NCBI RefSeq assembly: GCF_000311745.1
Contig: NZ_HE978532.1
Span: 319,664-367,409, forward strand
Direction: 5' to 3'
Source of the DNA: Anaerococcus obesiensis ph10
GTDB lineage: Bacteria; Bacillota; Clostridia; Tissierellales; Peptoniphilaceae
Length of the DNA stretch: 47,746 nucleotides
The number at the start of each line of letters is the position of its first letter. Position 1 is the first letter of the stretch. Shown in pieces: positions 35,562 through 42,438 of this stretch. The notes below the pieces were generated by a model. The model had not been told where the DNA came from. It searched no databases and saw nothing but the letters and a program-made list of their open reading frames with translations. The translations under genes were made by a program, and so were the position numbers.

Positions 35562-36532
35562 TTATTTATTAAATTTTTCCAAAACCCACATATAAGATTC
35601 TTCTGTAATTTTATTCCAATAATCCCAATCGTGGTCGAATTCTTTGCCGTCTTTTTTGAATTGTGTATTTATTTCAGATTTTTCTAAGTCTTTGTTGAAT
35701 TTTTCTACATCTTCAATGTTTATTTTTGAATCGCCTTCGCTTGCTCTAATATAAAAATTAATATCTTTTGTATTTTCATTTATAAAATTTGAAGGAAATT
35801 TTTCTTTATAAATTTCATCAGACCACATTTGCTTTCCATCTGAAAACGCCATATAATTTCTCCTAATAAGGCTATCTTCATCAAGTTTATCCCAAAGTGT
35901 TGGAGAAATCAAAAGAGCTTTTGAAAACAAATCTGGATTTCTTAGCGAAAGACTTGCTGCCCCGTAGCCACCTACAGAAAATCCTCCGATTGCTCTTTTT
36001 GTTTTGTTTGCATCTGTTTTATATTTTCCATCAATTTCTTTTATAAGTTCCTCTTTTATAGCTGATTCCATTTTTTTATCATAGTCGCTATCAACGAAAA
36101 ATGAAGAAAATCCATCAGCAAAGACAACAATCATTTTGTTTTCTTTATCTTTCATAATTTTATCTAGCATATCTTTTGTATTTGATTTTTCAAGAATTGA
36201 AGAAGAATTTCCGCCAAAACCGTGGAGCATATATAAAACTGGATATTTTTCATCGCTTTTTTCATCATAACCATTTGGCAAATAAACTTTGTATTTCCAA
36301 TTTTGTTTTAAAATTTCAGAATTTATTGACCCATCAACAACTTTTCCTTGGTCTTTTTTGTCAACATCAGATTTTTTATTTTTTCTTCGTTTGATTTATT
36401 TGAATTCTTATTAGAATATGCAATTGTAGGATCTGATGAAGGATTTTCTTTACTATTTTCATTTTTACATCCCCCAAAAATCAATCCCAAAGAAAGAATT
36501 CCTACTATTATTTTCACTTTATTTTTCATCAT
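35562..36532 (-). pseudogene. Esterase D/feruloyl esterase-like lipoprotein, broken by a one-base frameshift
   Basis: Two adjacent reading frames are halves of one gene. The first (36532 to about 36390) encodes a lipoprotein signal ending LGLIFGGC and a Ser/Asn/Lys linker. The second encodes an alpha/beta hydrolase: YPVLYMLHGFGG with the oxyanion region, the nucleophile elbow GGFSVGGYGA and a C-terminal HDWDYW with the likely catalytic His. Adding one A in the A-tract near 36382-36397 joins them, and the bridging frame reads through VVDGSINSEILKQNWKYKV without a stop, giving about 323 residues. An exported esterase clipping ester-linked host or diet compounds is plausible. RBS GAGGAG precedes the ATG. 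It could be a read error. Confidence 0.8.
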
Positions 36533-36696
36533 TAATCTCCTCAAAATAATATTGGTTTTATTATACAATATGGAAAAAAATTCTTCAATCCACAAATTTT
36601 TTCACAAATAAATGCCATATTTTTACAAGTTTAATTTAATTTGAATAAATATTTAACTTTTTAATTTATAATTTCAAAAATAAAATCTCATTATGA

Positions 36697-36702
36697 TATA
36701 AT
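36697..36702 (+). promoter_or_regulatory. Promoter -10 of type I toxin mRNA, module 1
   Basis: GATATAAT here, in the same context as the one at 37013-37018 in module 2. The predicted transcript would begin just at a perfect 5' stem-loop GCCTATTAATTAATAGGC (36708-36725), typical of stable type I toxin mRNAs. The -35 is poor. Confidence 0.6.
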
Positions 36703-36742
36703 ATTTTGCCTATTAATTAATAGGCGAAAAGAGGTGATTTGA

Positions 36743-36835
36743 TTGATCACATCCGTAATGGAAAATTTTATTTTTCCCTTGTTGGTTGGTTTGATTTTAT
36801 TTTTTGTAAAAAAATATTATTCCAAAAACAAGTAA
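36743..36835 (+). CDS. Fst-like type I toxin peptide, module 1
   Basis: A 30-residue hydrophobic peptide, TTG start, with ENFIFPLLVGLILFFVKKYY followed by SKNK. One membrane helix with a positively charged end and the P..VG..L pattern of the Fst/par toxin family. The TTG at 36743 follows GAGGTGAT at good spacing; an in-frame ATG at 36758 would give 25 residues. It is the only plus-strand gene in the chromosomal part between the two IMEs apart from its twin. Translation should be repressed by the convergent antisense RNA at 36842-36950. Toxin action would be on the membrane, as for family members. Confidence 0.8.
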   Translation: MITSVMENFIFPLLVGLILFFVKKYYSKNK

Positions 36836-36841
36836 ATAAAA

Positions 36842-36950
36842 AGACAGTAGTTGCGACCTACTGTCTTTTTTTTGTGGTGATTCCACATTTCTCACATCCG
36901 TATTCCTTGAAATTAATCAAGGGTTTTTTGACAAGAGTTTTCTTCTCTTA
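36842..36950 (-). ncRNA. Antisense RNA antitoxin, module 1
   Basis: A minus-strand promoter, TTGAAA (36978-36983), 16-base spacer and TATAAT (36956-36961), points toward the toxin gene. The transcript of about 105 nt contains two small stems (AAGAG/CTCTT and CCTTGA/TCAAGG) and ends in the hairpin AGACAGTAG/CTACTGTCT (36842-36866), which is bidirectional and also terminates the toxin mRNA. A stretch outside the shared terminator is complementary to the toxin start region, because the plus strand repeats TCACATCCGTA at 36747-36757 and 36892-36902 and the GGTGATT of the ribosome site near 36875. This is the layout of the par/fst locus. Confidence 0.75.
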
Positions 36951-37059
36951 TCTAAATTATATCACAAAGGACTTGTTTTTCAAGGTTGATGATTTTCATT
37001 TATTTATTATGATATAATATTTTTGCCTATTACTTAATAGGTGAAAGGCGGTGATAAGT

Positions 37060-37152
37060 TTGTTCGCCATAATATTGGAAAATTTTATTTTCCCCTTGTT
37101 GGTTGGTTTGATTTTATTTTTTGTAAAAAAATATTATTCCAAAAACAAGTGA
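37060..37152 (+). CDS. Fst-like type I toxin peptide, module 2
   Basis: A 30-residue peptide, TTG start, whose residues from ENFIFP to the C-terminus are identical to module 1; only the first six residues differ, because that stretch carries the antisense recognition sequence. GGCGGTGAT precedes the TTG. The mRNA should begin at the 5' stem GCCTATTA/TAATAGG (37025-37041) behind TATAAT at 37013-37018. TGA stop. An in-frame TTG at 37075 would give 25 residues. A tandem duplicate of module 1 with diverged control region. Confidence 0.8.
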   Translation: MFAIILENFIFPLLVGLILFFVKKYYSKNK

Positions 37153-37159
37153 AAGAAAA

Positions 37160-37258
37160 AGACAGTAGTTCGCACCTACTGTCTTTTTTTGGCGGTTGCC
37201 ATGTTTGTTCACCATAATACCTTGAATAAATCAAGGATTTGTAAGAGTTTTTCTCTTA
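37160..37258 (-). ncRNA. Antisense RNA antitoxin, module 2
   Basis: Minus-strand promoter TTGAAA (37286-37291), 16-base spacer, TATAAT (37264-37269). It ends in the bidirectional hairpin AGACAGTAG/CTACTGTCT (37160-37184). The direct repeats differ from module 1: GTTTGTTCGCCATAATA over the toxin start (37058-37074) recurs with one mismatch at 37203-37219, and GGCGGT of the ribosome site recurs at 37191-37196. Helices CCTTGA/TCAAGG and AAGAG/CTCTT are conserved with module 1. Confidence 0.75.
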
Positions 37259-37291
37259 ATTAGATTATATCACAAAAGCCTATTTTTTCAA

Positions 37292-37618
37292 GATTTTAAA
37301 ATATATTTGATTGAGAATAGGGACTTTTTTGACTACAAATCTTGCAATCTCAAAACTTATATAATTTCCCAAGTAAGATTATATTATAATTATATTAATA
37401 AAAAGTAGGTATATAGAATTATTATATAACTAATTATCTTATAATAAGAAATTTTAAAATCAATGAATCGAATCAAATTTCTTACCGCTTCTTACCATTT
37501 ATTGAAATCTCAACATTATATAACAATAAAAAAGTAAAAAATACAATAATTTTTTTAATTTCAAAACTTTTTCTTAACTTTTCTTACCACTTATTTAATT
37601 GTAGATTTCTCTTTTTAA
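37292..37618. other. AT-rich gap without a recognised gene
   Basis: Holds no convincing ORF. TTCTTACC occurs three times (near 37479, 37488 and 37577) and two loosely similar CTCAA..TTATATAA stretches are seen near 37350 and 37510, which may be remains of a duplication. No terminator for the fic gene could be placed. Confidence 0.5.
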
Positions 37619-38188
37619 TTATTTTATATCATAAATGTCAATATCGTTTTGCTCTTCATATTCATAAGAACGTCCAATCCCTTTCATATAAACATCTCTA
37701 TTTTCTGTATCTTCTGTCAGAGCATTTTTAATTAAACGCTTTAATTCTAAAGAATTTACAGGGGATCTTTCCATAGCCTGTAAATAAGGCATTTTATCTA
37801 TTTTTTGCCAATCTACACACTTTTTAAGATTTTTTTTAAGTATTAAATCTAACCAAATCCTTGTCACTCTGCCATTTCCATCTCTAAACGGATGCGCAAC
37901 ATTCATTTCCACATATTTCTCAACAATTTCGTCAAATTCATTTTCTGGCATTTTCTCTATTGTTTTTAGATTGTCTTCCAAAAATAACAAAGGAGCAAAT
38001 CTAAAATTGCCTTTTGCCAAATTAACGCTTCTTATTTTTCCAGCAAAGCTAAACACGTCTTGGAAAATATATTTGTGTATTTGCTGCAAACCTTTAAAAG
38101 TCCCTACTTCAAATTCATTTATAATACCTTTATCCCAAAGCTCTACAGCTCTTTTTTTACTTAAATATTCTTCTTTTTTTCTCCCCAT
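37619..38188 (-). CDS. fic: Fic family protein adenylyltransferase, class III (NmFic-like)
   Basis: A protein of about 189 residues with a complete Fic motif HPFRDGNGRVTR (about 99-110), so AMP transfer should be possible. The whole length resembles the single-domain class III Fic proteins: VGTFKGLQQIHKYIF, FAGKIRSVNLAKGNFRFA (flap), YLQAMERSPVN and the C-terminal inhibitory helix KGIGRSYEYEE. There the usual (S/T)xxxE(G/N) reads SYEYEE, keeping Ser and Glu but not the last Gly/Asn. The ATG at 38188 fits the family length; the frame stays open 24 codons further upstream. Targets in this class include DNA gyrase in some members. A broken AlbA_2-like fragment lies directly upstream. Confidence 0.88.
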   Translation of the reverse strand: MGRKKEEYLSKKRAVELWDKGIINEFEVGTFKGLQQIHKYIFQDVFSFAGKIRSVNLAKGNFRFAPLLFLEDNLKTIEKMPENEFDEIVEKYVEMNVAHPFRDGNGRVTRIWLDLILKKNLKKCVDWQKIDKMPYLQAMERSPVNSLELKRLIKNALTEDTENRDVYMKGIGRSYEYEEQNDIDIYDIK

Positions 38189-38234
38189 TTTCCCTACTTT
38201 TCTGTATAGTACCCTATCATCAAAATACCAATAA

Positions 38235-38377
38235 CTAATTTTCTCCCTCAAAATTAGCAAATGCTACTAAATGTTTCAAAATATCTATAGGTTTAATTCT
38301 TGCACTTTTTCTATCAAAAAATTGTTTTCTCCTTGTAAGCAATAACACTCAGCAGTATTAATATTTTTTATTTTCAT
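38235..38377 (-). pseudogene. Remnant of an AlbA_2/Schlafen-type DNA-binding domain protein
   Basis: From the ATG at 38377 one frame reads 21 codons, then a second frame, shifted by one base in a T/A-tract, continues as DRKSARIKPIDILKHLVAFA followed by NFEGEN and a stop. This is the start of the AlbA_2 domain (DRKSAR..P..ILKHLVAFANxEGG) found in Schlafen-like and RecG-like proteins of several hundred residues. Everything after this point is missing. The stop overlaps the extended fic reading frame. The call rests on one motif and is moderate. Whether fic replaced the rest or merely lies downstream cannot be told. Confidence 0.5.
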
Positions 38378-38443
38378 ATTTACCACATATAATTGAGATC
38401 CTAATATTTTAAATTTATTATAATTACTATACGCTTATTAAAA

Positions 38444-38965
38444 TTATTTTTCCTTTGAATTTAAAATATTTACCTGACAAGATTTCATTGCTTCAATGGC
38501 TATTTTGTGATTTTTTTCGTTTGTTGCCTTGCACAAATCTTCTATTACTGTTACTTCTGTATTTAATAGGGCGTTTTTTATGAGTATGGCATTTGAAAGT
38601 ACACAAATATCTGTGCAAATTCCTACCATATAGATATTTTCAATTTTTTCTTTTTCATTTAATTTCTTTAAATATTCTACAAGCTCATAAGATCCAAATG
38701 ATGGTTTGTCAATTATTTTGTGATTTTTTGTATCAATTTTTATTTGCCAACCTTTTGAATTTTTTATGCAATGTTTTACTGGCAAATGACTTCCTTCTAG
38801 GCTTTCTAAATAATTTTCATCGTGTGTATCTCTTGTAAAAATTACTTCTCCATCAAAATTTTCTACTAAATTTTCTATAGGTTTTACAATCTTATCATTG
38901 TCTTTGTTTCCTAGCGCTCCATCTACAAAATCATTTTGCAAATCAATTACTAATAATACGTCCAT
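38444..38965 (-). CDS. Isochorismatase-family cysteine hydrolase, probable nicotinamidase
   Basis: A 173-residue hydrolase. The catalytic triad positions are visible: Asp in VIDLQNDFV (Asp8), Lys in the IIDKPSFGSY segment (about 87) and Cys in GICTDICV (about 121). A metal-binding DTH (about 46-48) and GSHLPVKHC match nicotinamidases that turn nicotinamide into nicotinate for NAD salvage. Another cysteine hydrolase of the superfamily is possible. RBS AAAAGGAG before the ATG. Monocistronic. Confidence 0.85.
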   Translation of the reverse strand: MDVLLVIDLQNDFVDGALGNKDNDKIVKPIENLVENFDGEVIFTRDTHDENYLESLEGSHLPVKHCIKNSKGWQIKIDTKNHKIIDKPSFGSYELVEYLKKLNEKEKIENIYMVGICTDICVLSNAILIKNALLNTEVTVIEDLCKATNEKNHKIAIEAMKSCQVNILNSKEK

Positions 38966-39033
38966 ATTTTCTCCTTTTTGGTATTTTTATTAGTATATAA
39001 CTTATATTTTTTTAAATCAACTTAGAAAAGTCC

Positions 39034-39064
39034 AAAAAATAAACCTAGGTTTTATCCTAAGTTT
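39034..39064 (-). terminator. Terminator after the 3-hydroxyisobutyryl-CoA hydrolase-like gene
   Basis: Minus strand AAACTTAGG pairs with CCTAGGTTT around ATAAAA, followed by ATTTTTTGG. It begins at the stop codon. Confidence 0.8.
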
Positions 39065-40118
39065 ATCTTTCTTTATATAATTTTTCTATTCCCAATAAGT
39101 CTTTTATTTTTTCTACTGAAACTTGATCTAGTGATTTTTCTTTCCAATTTGCACTTTCTTTGTCTATTATTAATGACCTTATTCCTTCTTTCATTGTTCC
39201 AGTTTTTCTTGCGTATTTTAAAATTTTTAGGTCAAGGTCAAAAACTTGGTCTTTAGTTAGGTTTTTGCAAATAAAATATTTTTCAAATTGTAAAAAAAGC
39301 ATAAAAAGATTTCTTTCTTTTAAATTTTCCAATGTTTTTTTGGCAAAATCATCATCTTTATTTTCTTCTAAACTTTTTAAAATTTCTTCTATGCTTGAAT
39401 GGGAAAAGTATTTTTCTATTTTTTCTTTATTTCTTGAAATTTTTGAATTACTATCTTGGGCCTTATATTTTTGTGTTTGTTTTTTTAATTCTTCTATTAA
39501 TTTTTCTCCATCATATTTTTTTGATAGGGAAAATAAAATATTTAAAACTTTATCGTAATTTTTTGATTTTATATAAATATCTGCCAAATCATATTTTATT
39601 AAATCTGATGATGATAAACTTTCGCCACAAAGACCTAGATATTGTCCAAGGGCTTGAGGGAGTTTTGAAATATGTTTGCAAACCCCAACGTCTGGCACAA
39701 AACCTAATCTTGTTTCTGGCATCGCCCAATTTACGTTTTCGTCTGCAATTATAAAATCTGAATTTACGGTAAGTCCTATTCCTCCACCCATAACTATGCC
39801 AAAATAGTGGCTTATAATTGGTTTTTTGTAATCTTTTACGTACCTATCCAAAACAAATTCTTCTTCATAAAATTCGTCTTTGTTTTGGCACTTATCATTT
39901 AAAAGGTAATCGTAATAAATTGCTTTTAAATCTCCGCCTGCACAAAATCCTTTTTGGCAAATTGAATCAAATAAAATTACCTTTATTTTCTTGTTATCTT
40001 CCCATTTTTTCAAAATCTTTTCTATATCTTTTACCATTTCCATATTCAAGGAATTGATTATTTCTGGTCTGTCGAGGTAAATAATACCTACATTTTCTAT
40101 AATTTTTTCTCTTATCAT
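39063..40118 (-). CDS. Enoyl-CoA hydratase/isomerase family, 3-hydroxyisobutyryl-CoA hydrolase-like
   Basis: A 351-residue crotonase-fold protein. The oxyanion-hole segments are FCAGGDLKAIY (about 58-68) and FGIVMGGGIGLTV (about 106-118), followed by PETRLGFVPDVGV with the Glu typical of HIBYL-CoA hydrolases. The long C-terminal helical half (to 351), ending LKYARKTGTMKEGIRSLIIDKESANWKE, separates it from 260-residue enoyl-CoA hydratases. It probably hydrolyses a short hydroxyacyl-CoA such as 3-hydroxyisobutyryl-CoA; no valine-degradation genes are nearby, so the pathway is unclear. Confidence 0.85.
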   Translation of the reverse strand: MIREKIIENVGIIYLDRPEIINSLNMEMVKDIEKILKKWEDNKKIKVILFDSICQKGFCAGGDLKAIYYDYLLNDKCQNKDEFYEEEFVLDRYVKDYKKPIISHYFGIVMGGGIGLTVNSDFIIADENVNWAMPETRLGFVPDVGVCKHISKLPQALGQYLGLCGESLSSSDLIKYDLADIYIKSKNYDKVLNILFSLSKKYDGEKLIEELKKQTQKYKAQDSNSKISRNKEKIEKYFSHSSIEEILKSLEENKDDDFAKKTLENLKERNLFMLFLQFEKYFICKNLTKDQVFDLDLKILKYARKTGTMKEGIRSLIIDKESANWKEKSLDQVSVEKIKDLLGIEKLYKER

Positions 40119-40191
40119 TTTAATCTCCTATATTTAGGATATTTTTAAAATGAAAAATGTCAAGAAATTTATACGTTAAATATTTTACAAA

Positions 40192-41007
40192 TTATTCAGT
40201 CCCTAAGGCTTTTAATGTGTCCCCGTGAAGTTTTTCTTTTATATTTTTATCTTCTTTTACAAAATATGAATATAAAATATCAACCATAATAGAAATTGGA
40301 AATTGTGGACTTATTGCATTTCCATAGTTTAAATGTTGTAATGATGGAACAAGGATTACTTCATCGCAATAATCTTTATACAAATCTCTAACTTGTGAAG
40401 TTATAAGAACTGTTTTTGCATTTTTGTTGTGTGCTTGTGACAAAAAAAGCAAAACTTCGCTTGTATTTCCACTAATGCTAAGTCCAAAAATTAGAGAATC
40501 TTCATCGTGAAAAGCTCCTCTCATTTTCATTTGATCAGAATCTGTTATGGAATCTATATTTACTCCAATTCTCATAAATCTAAGTTCCATTTCGTTTGCT
40601 GCAAGTCCTGATGAGCCTTTTCCGCAAGCTACAACTCTGTGAGCCTTGCTTATATATTTTATTACTTTTTTAATTTGATTTTCATCGATTAGGCTGTAGG
40701 TTTTGTTCAATAATTCTTGGTAAGTATTTAAAACTTGGCTTACATTTCCATTTATATCTTCATTTTTTTCTACAAAATCTTCTCCATATTGGTAAACAAA
40801 TTCTCTGTATCCCCTAAATCCACATTTTTGTGCAAATCTTGAAAGGGAGGCTTGAGATACAAATAATTTTTCTGCTATGGTTTTGCTAGAAAAATCTTCT
40901 CTTTTGTTATTGTGAATGAAAAAATCTGCTATATTTTTTTCAACTTCTGTAAAATTTTCGTAATTTGATTCTATTATTTCTACAACGGATTTATTATAAT
41001 AGTCCAA
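40192..41007 (-). CDS. RpiR/MurR-type transcriptional regulator of the sialic acid operon
   Basis: A 271-residue regulator. The N-terminal HTH_6 domain (about 1-80) contains TIAEKLFVSQASLSRFAQKCGFRGYREFVYQ, the DNA-reading helices. The C-terminal SIS domain (about 115-250) has VVACGKGSSGLAANEMELRF and LIFGLSISGNTSEVL, which bind a sugar phosphate. In nan clusters such regulators respond to ManNAc-6-P or GlcNAc-6-P. It lies 9 bases after nanK as the last gene of the operon. A candidate operator is the imperfect palindrome next to the nanE promoter. Confidence 0.9.
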   Translation of the reverse strand: MDYYNKSVVEIIESNYENFTEVEKNIADFFIHNNKREDFSSKTIAEKLFVSQASLSRFAQKCGFRGYREFVYQYGEDFVEKNEDINGNVSQVLNTYQELLNKTYSLIDENQIKKVIKYISKAHRVVACGKGSSGLAANEMELRFMRIGVNIDSITDSDQMKMRGAFHDEDSLIFGLSISGNTSEVLLFLSQAHNKNAKTVLITSQVRDLYKDYCDEVILVPSLQHLNYGNAISPQFPISIMVDILYSYFVKEDKNIKEKLHGDTLKALGTE

Positions 41008-41016
41008 AATATTCTC

Positions 41017-41916
41017 CTATTTTTCTTCTTCCAAATCTCTAAAATTATAATAAGCTCCCAAGATTCCTGCTTGGTTTTGGTGTTTGGCAAATTTTAAGGT
41101 CATATTGTCGAAAAACCTTTTTTCCAAATATAGGGAAATTTTTTCTTCAATTCTTTTTTTCAAATATTTTTCTTGTGCCATAATTCCACCGCCTAGTACG
41201 ACTGTATCAGGATTTAACATATAAGATAAATTTGCAATTCCAAGTCCCAAAACATCACACATTTCATCAATTGCTTTTATGCAAATTTCATCGCCTTTTT
41301 TTGCATTTTCAAAAACTTTTTTTCCATCCCAAGATGATATATCTTCATTTTTTTCTTTAGCAACTTTTTCAACCAAAGTTTTTGCCGAACCTAGATTTTC
41401 AAATTTATCATTTCTAATATTAATATATCCAACTTCAAAAGCCGAACCATTTGCCCCGTGGATTATTTTTCCATCAATTATTCCACATCCTCCAATTCCT
41501 GTTCCAATTGTAAGAGTAAGACAAACTGAGCTGTCCTTTGATGCTCCAGACTTGTATTCTGCATATCCTGCACAATTCACATCATTTTCAACCTGACAAG
41601 AAAGATCAAATTTTTCTTTGATTGCCTTTTTAAAATTTATTCCTATATAATTAGGAATTAAGTCTGATGCGTGATAAATTGAGCCGTTTTTTGTATCAAC
41701 TACGCCTGCTGTTGAAATACAAACTCCCATTATTTGGTCATTTTGATTTTTCTTTACAAAATTTTCTACGATTTTTATAACTTCATTTAGGATATGGTCT
41801 CCGCCTTTTTGGGCATTTGTTTCGATTTCATAATTTTCTAAAATATTTGCCTTATCATCAATTAGTCCATATTTTATAGCTGTTCCGCCAATATCTATGC
41901 TTATATATTTTTTCAT
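41017..41916 (-). CDS. nanK: ROK family kinase, probable N-acetylmannosamine kinase
   Basis: A 299-residue ROK kinase. SIDIGGTAIKYGLID (about 4-18) is the ATP phosphate loop; VENDVNCAGYAEY holds the catalytic Asp (about 112); LTLTIGTGIGGCGIIDGKIIHG follows; and VVLGGGIMAQEKYL is near the C-terminus. The ROK zinc motif (GHxxxxxxxxxCxCGxxGC) is absent: the region reads FEVGYINIRNDKFENLGS with no cysteines, an atypical form seen in some Firmicute nan clusters. Context with nanE and nanA points to phosphorylation of ManNAc to ManNAc-6-P. Confidence 0.88.
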   Translation of the reverse strand: MKKYISIDIGGTAIKYGLIDDKANILENYEIETNAQKGGDHILNEVIKIVENFVKKNQNDQIMGVCISTAGVVDTKNGSIYHASDLIPNYIGINFKKAIKEKFDLSCQVENDVNCAGYAEYKSGASKDSSVCLTLTIGTGIGGCGIIDGKIIHGANGSAFEVGYINIRNDKFENLGSAKTLVEKVAKEKNEDISSWDGKKVFENAKKGDEICIKAIDEMCDVLGLGIANLSYMLNPDTVVLGGGIMAQEKYLKKRIEEKISLYLEKRFFDNMTLKFAKHQNQAGILGAYYNFRDLEEEK

Positions 41917-41929
41917 AATATCTCCTTTT

Positions 41930-41965
41930 AAAAAATAAGAGGCAAATGCTCATCACACTGCCTCT
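41930..41965 (-). terminator. Hairpin with T-tract between yhcH and nanK
   Basis: Minus strand AGAGGCA pairs with TGCCTCT around a 14-base loop and is followed by TATTTTTTAAAAGG. A GATATAAT just upstream could be a -10, so the site may both end the first part of the operon and supply a promoter to nanK-rpiR. It should lower kinase and regulator expression relative to the upstream genes. Confidence 0.7.
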
Positions 41966-41973
41966 ATTATATC

Positions 41974-42435
41974 CTATATTTTGATTTTAAAAATTGCTTT
42001 TTTAATTTTTTGCGGATTTTTAACTTTTATGGCTGTCATATGACCATCATTAGGATAACAAATTAGAAAATCTCCCTCAGTTAAAATTACTGATGAATTT
42101 TTTTCGCCTTCCATTGCTTGATAATCATCTTCTTTTTTATAAGAACCCAAGTCCATATTATCGATAAAATTCAAATCAATTTGTTCACTTCCATCAAGCA
42201 TAAGATGAAGATCGAGATAATCTTTGTGAGCTTCCCAAAATCTATTTTCAGAATTAGTTGTTTCATATTCTACGATATTTACAAAAAGTTCTTCGCCTTT
42301 TATAGGATGAGTCCCTTTTTCCATTTTTTTCATATCGTTATTTTTATAAAAATCAAAACATTCCTTAATTTTTTCACTTAAATATGAAAATTCATCTAAA
42401 TTTTTTATATTTCCAAATATCATTTCAAACTCCAA
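41974..42435 (-). CDS. YhcH/YjgK/YiaL family protein (NanQ-like anomerase)
   Basis: A 153-residue beta-barrel protein of the DUF386 family. The central HPIKGEELFVNIVEYET (about 42-58), the metal-binding DLHLMLDGSEQID (about 75-87) and LTEGDFLICYPNDGHMTAIKV (about 118-138) are the usual signature. The E. coli member NanQ speeds anomer conversion of sialic acid, and the position directly after the transporter fits. 3 bases separate it from the transporter stop. Confidence 0.88.
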   Translation of the reverse strand: MEFEMIFGNIKNLDEFSYLSEKIKECFDFYKNNDMKKMEKGTHPIKGEELFVNIVEYETTNSENRFWEAHKDYLDLHLMLDGSEQIDLNFIDNMDLGSYKKEDDYQAMEGEKNSSVILTEGDFLICYPNDGHMTAIKVKNPQKIKKAIFKIKI

Positions 42436-42438
42436 ATC

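Noticed and set aside
36739..37017. A 92-codon plus-strand reading frame across the first type I module
   Set aside because: It runs through the terminator hairpin and the antisense gene in a frame different from the toxin. The short toxin frame has the ribosome site and the twin copy; this one does not recur in module 2.
37460..37618. Possible CRISPR-like or Cas12a-repeat-like sequence (TTCTTACC repeats, GTAGATTTC)
   Set aside because: Only three 8-mers at irregular spacing, no spacer structure and no cas gene.
38235..38348. A 37-codon antitoxin for Fic starting at GTG
   Set aside because: The residues match an AlbA_2 domain start rather than any known Fic antitoxin, and the class III Fic carries its own inhibitory helix.
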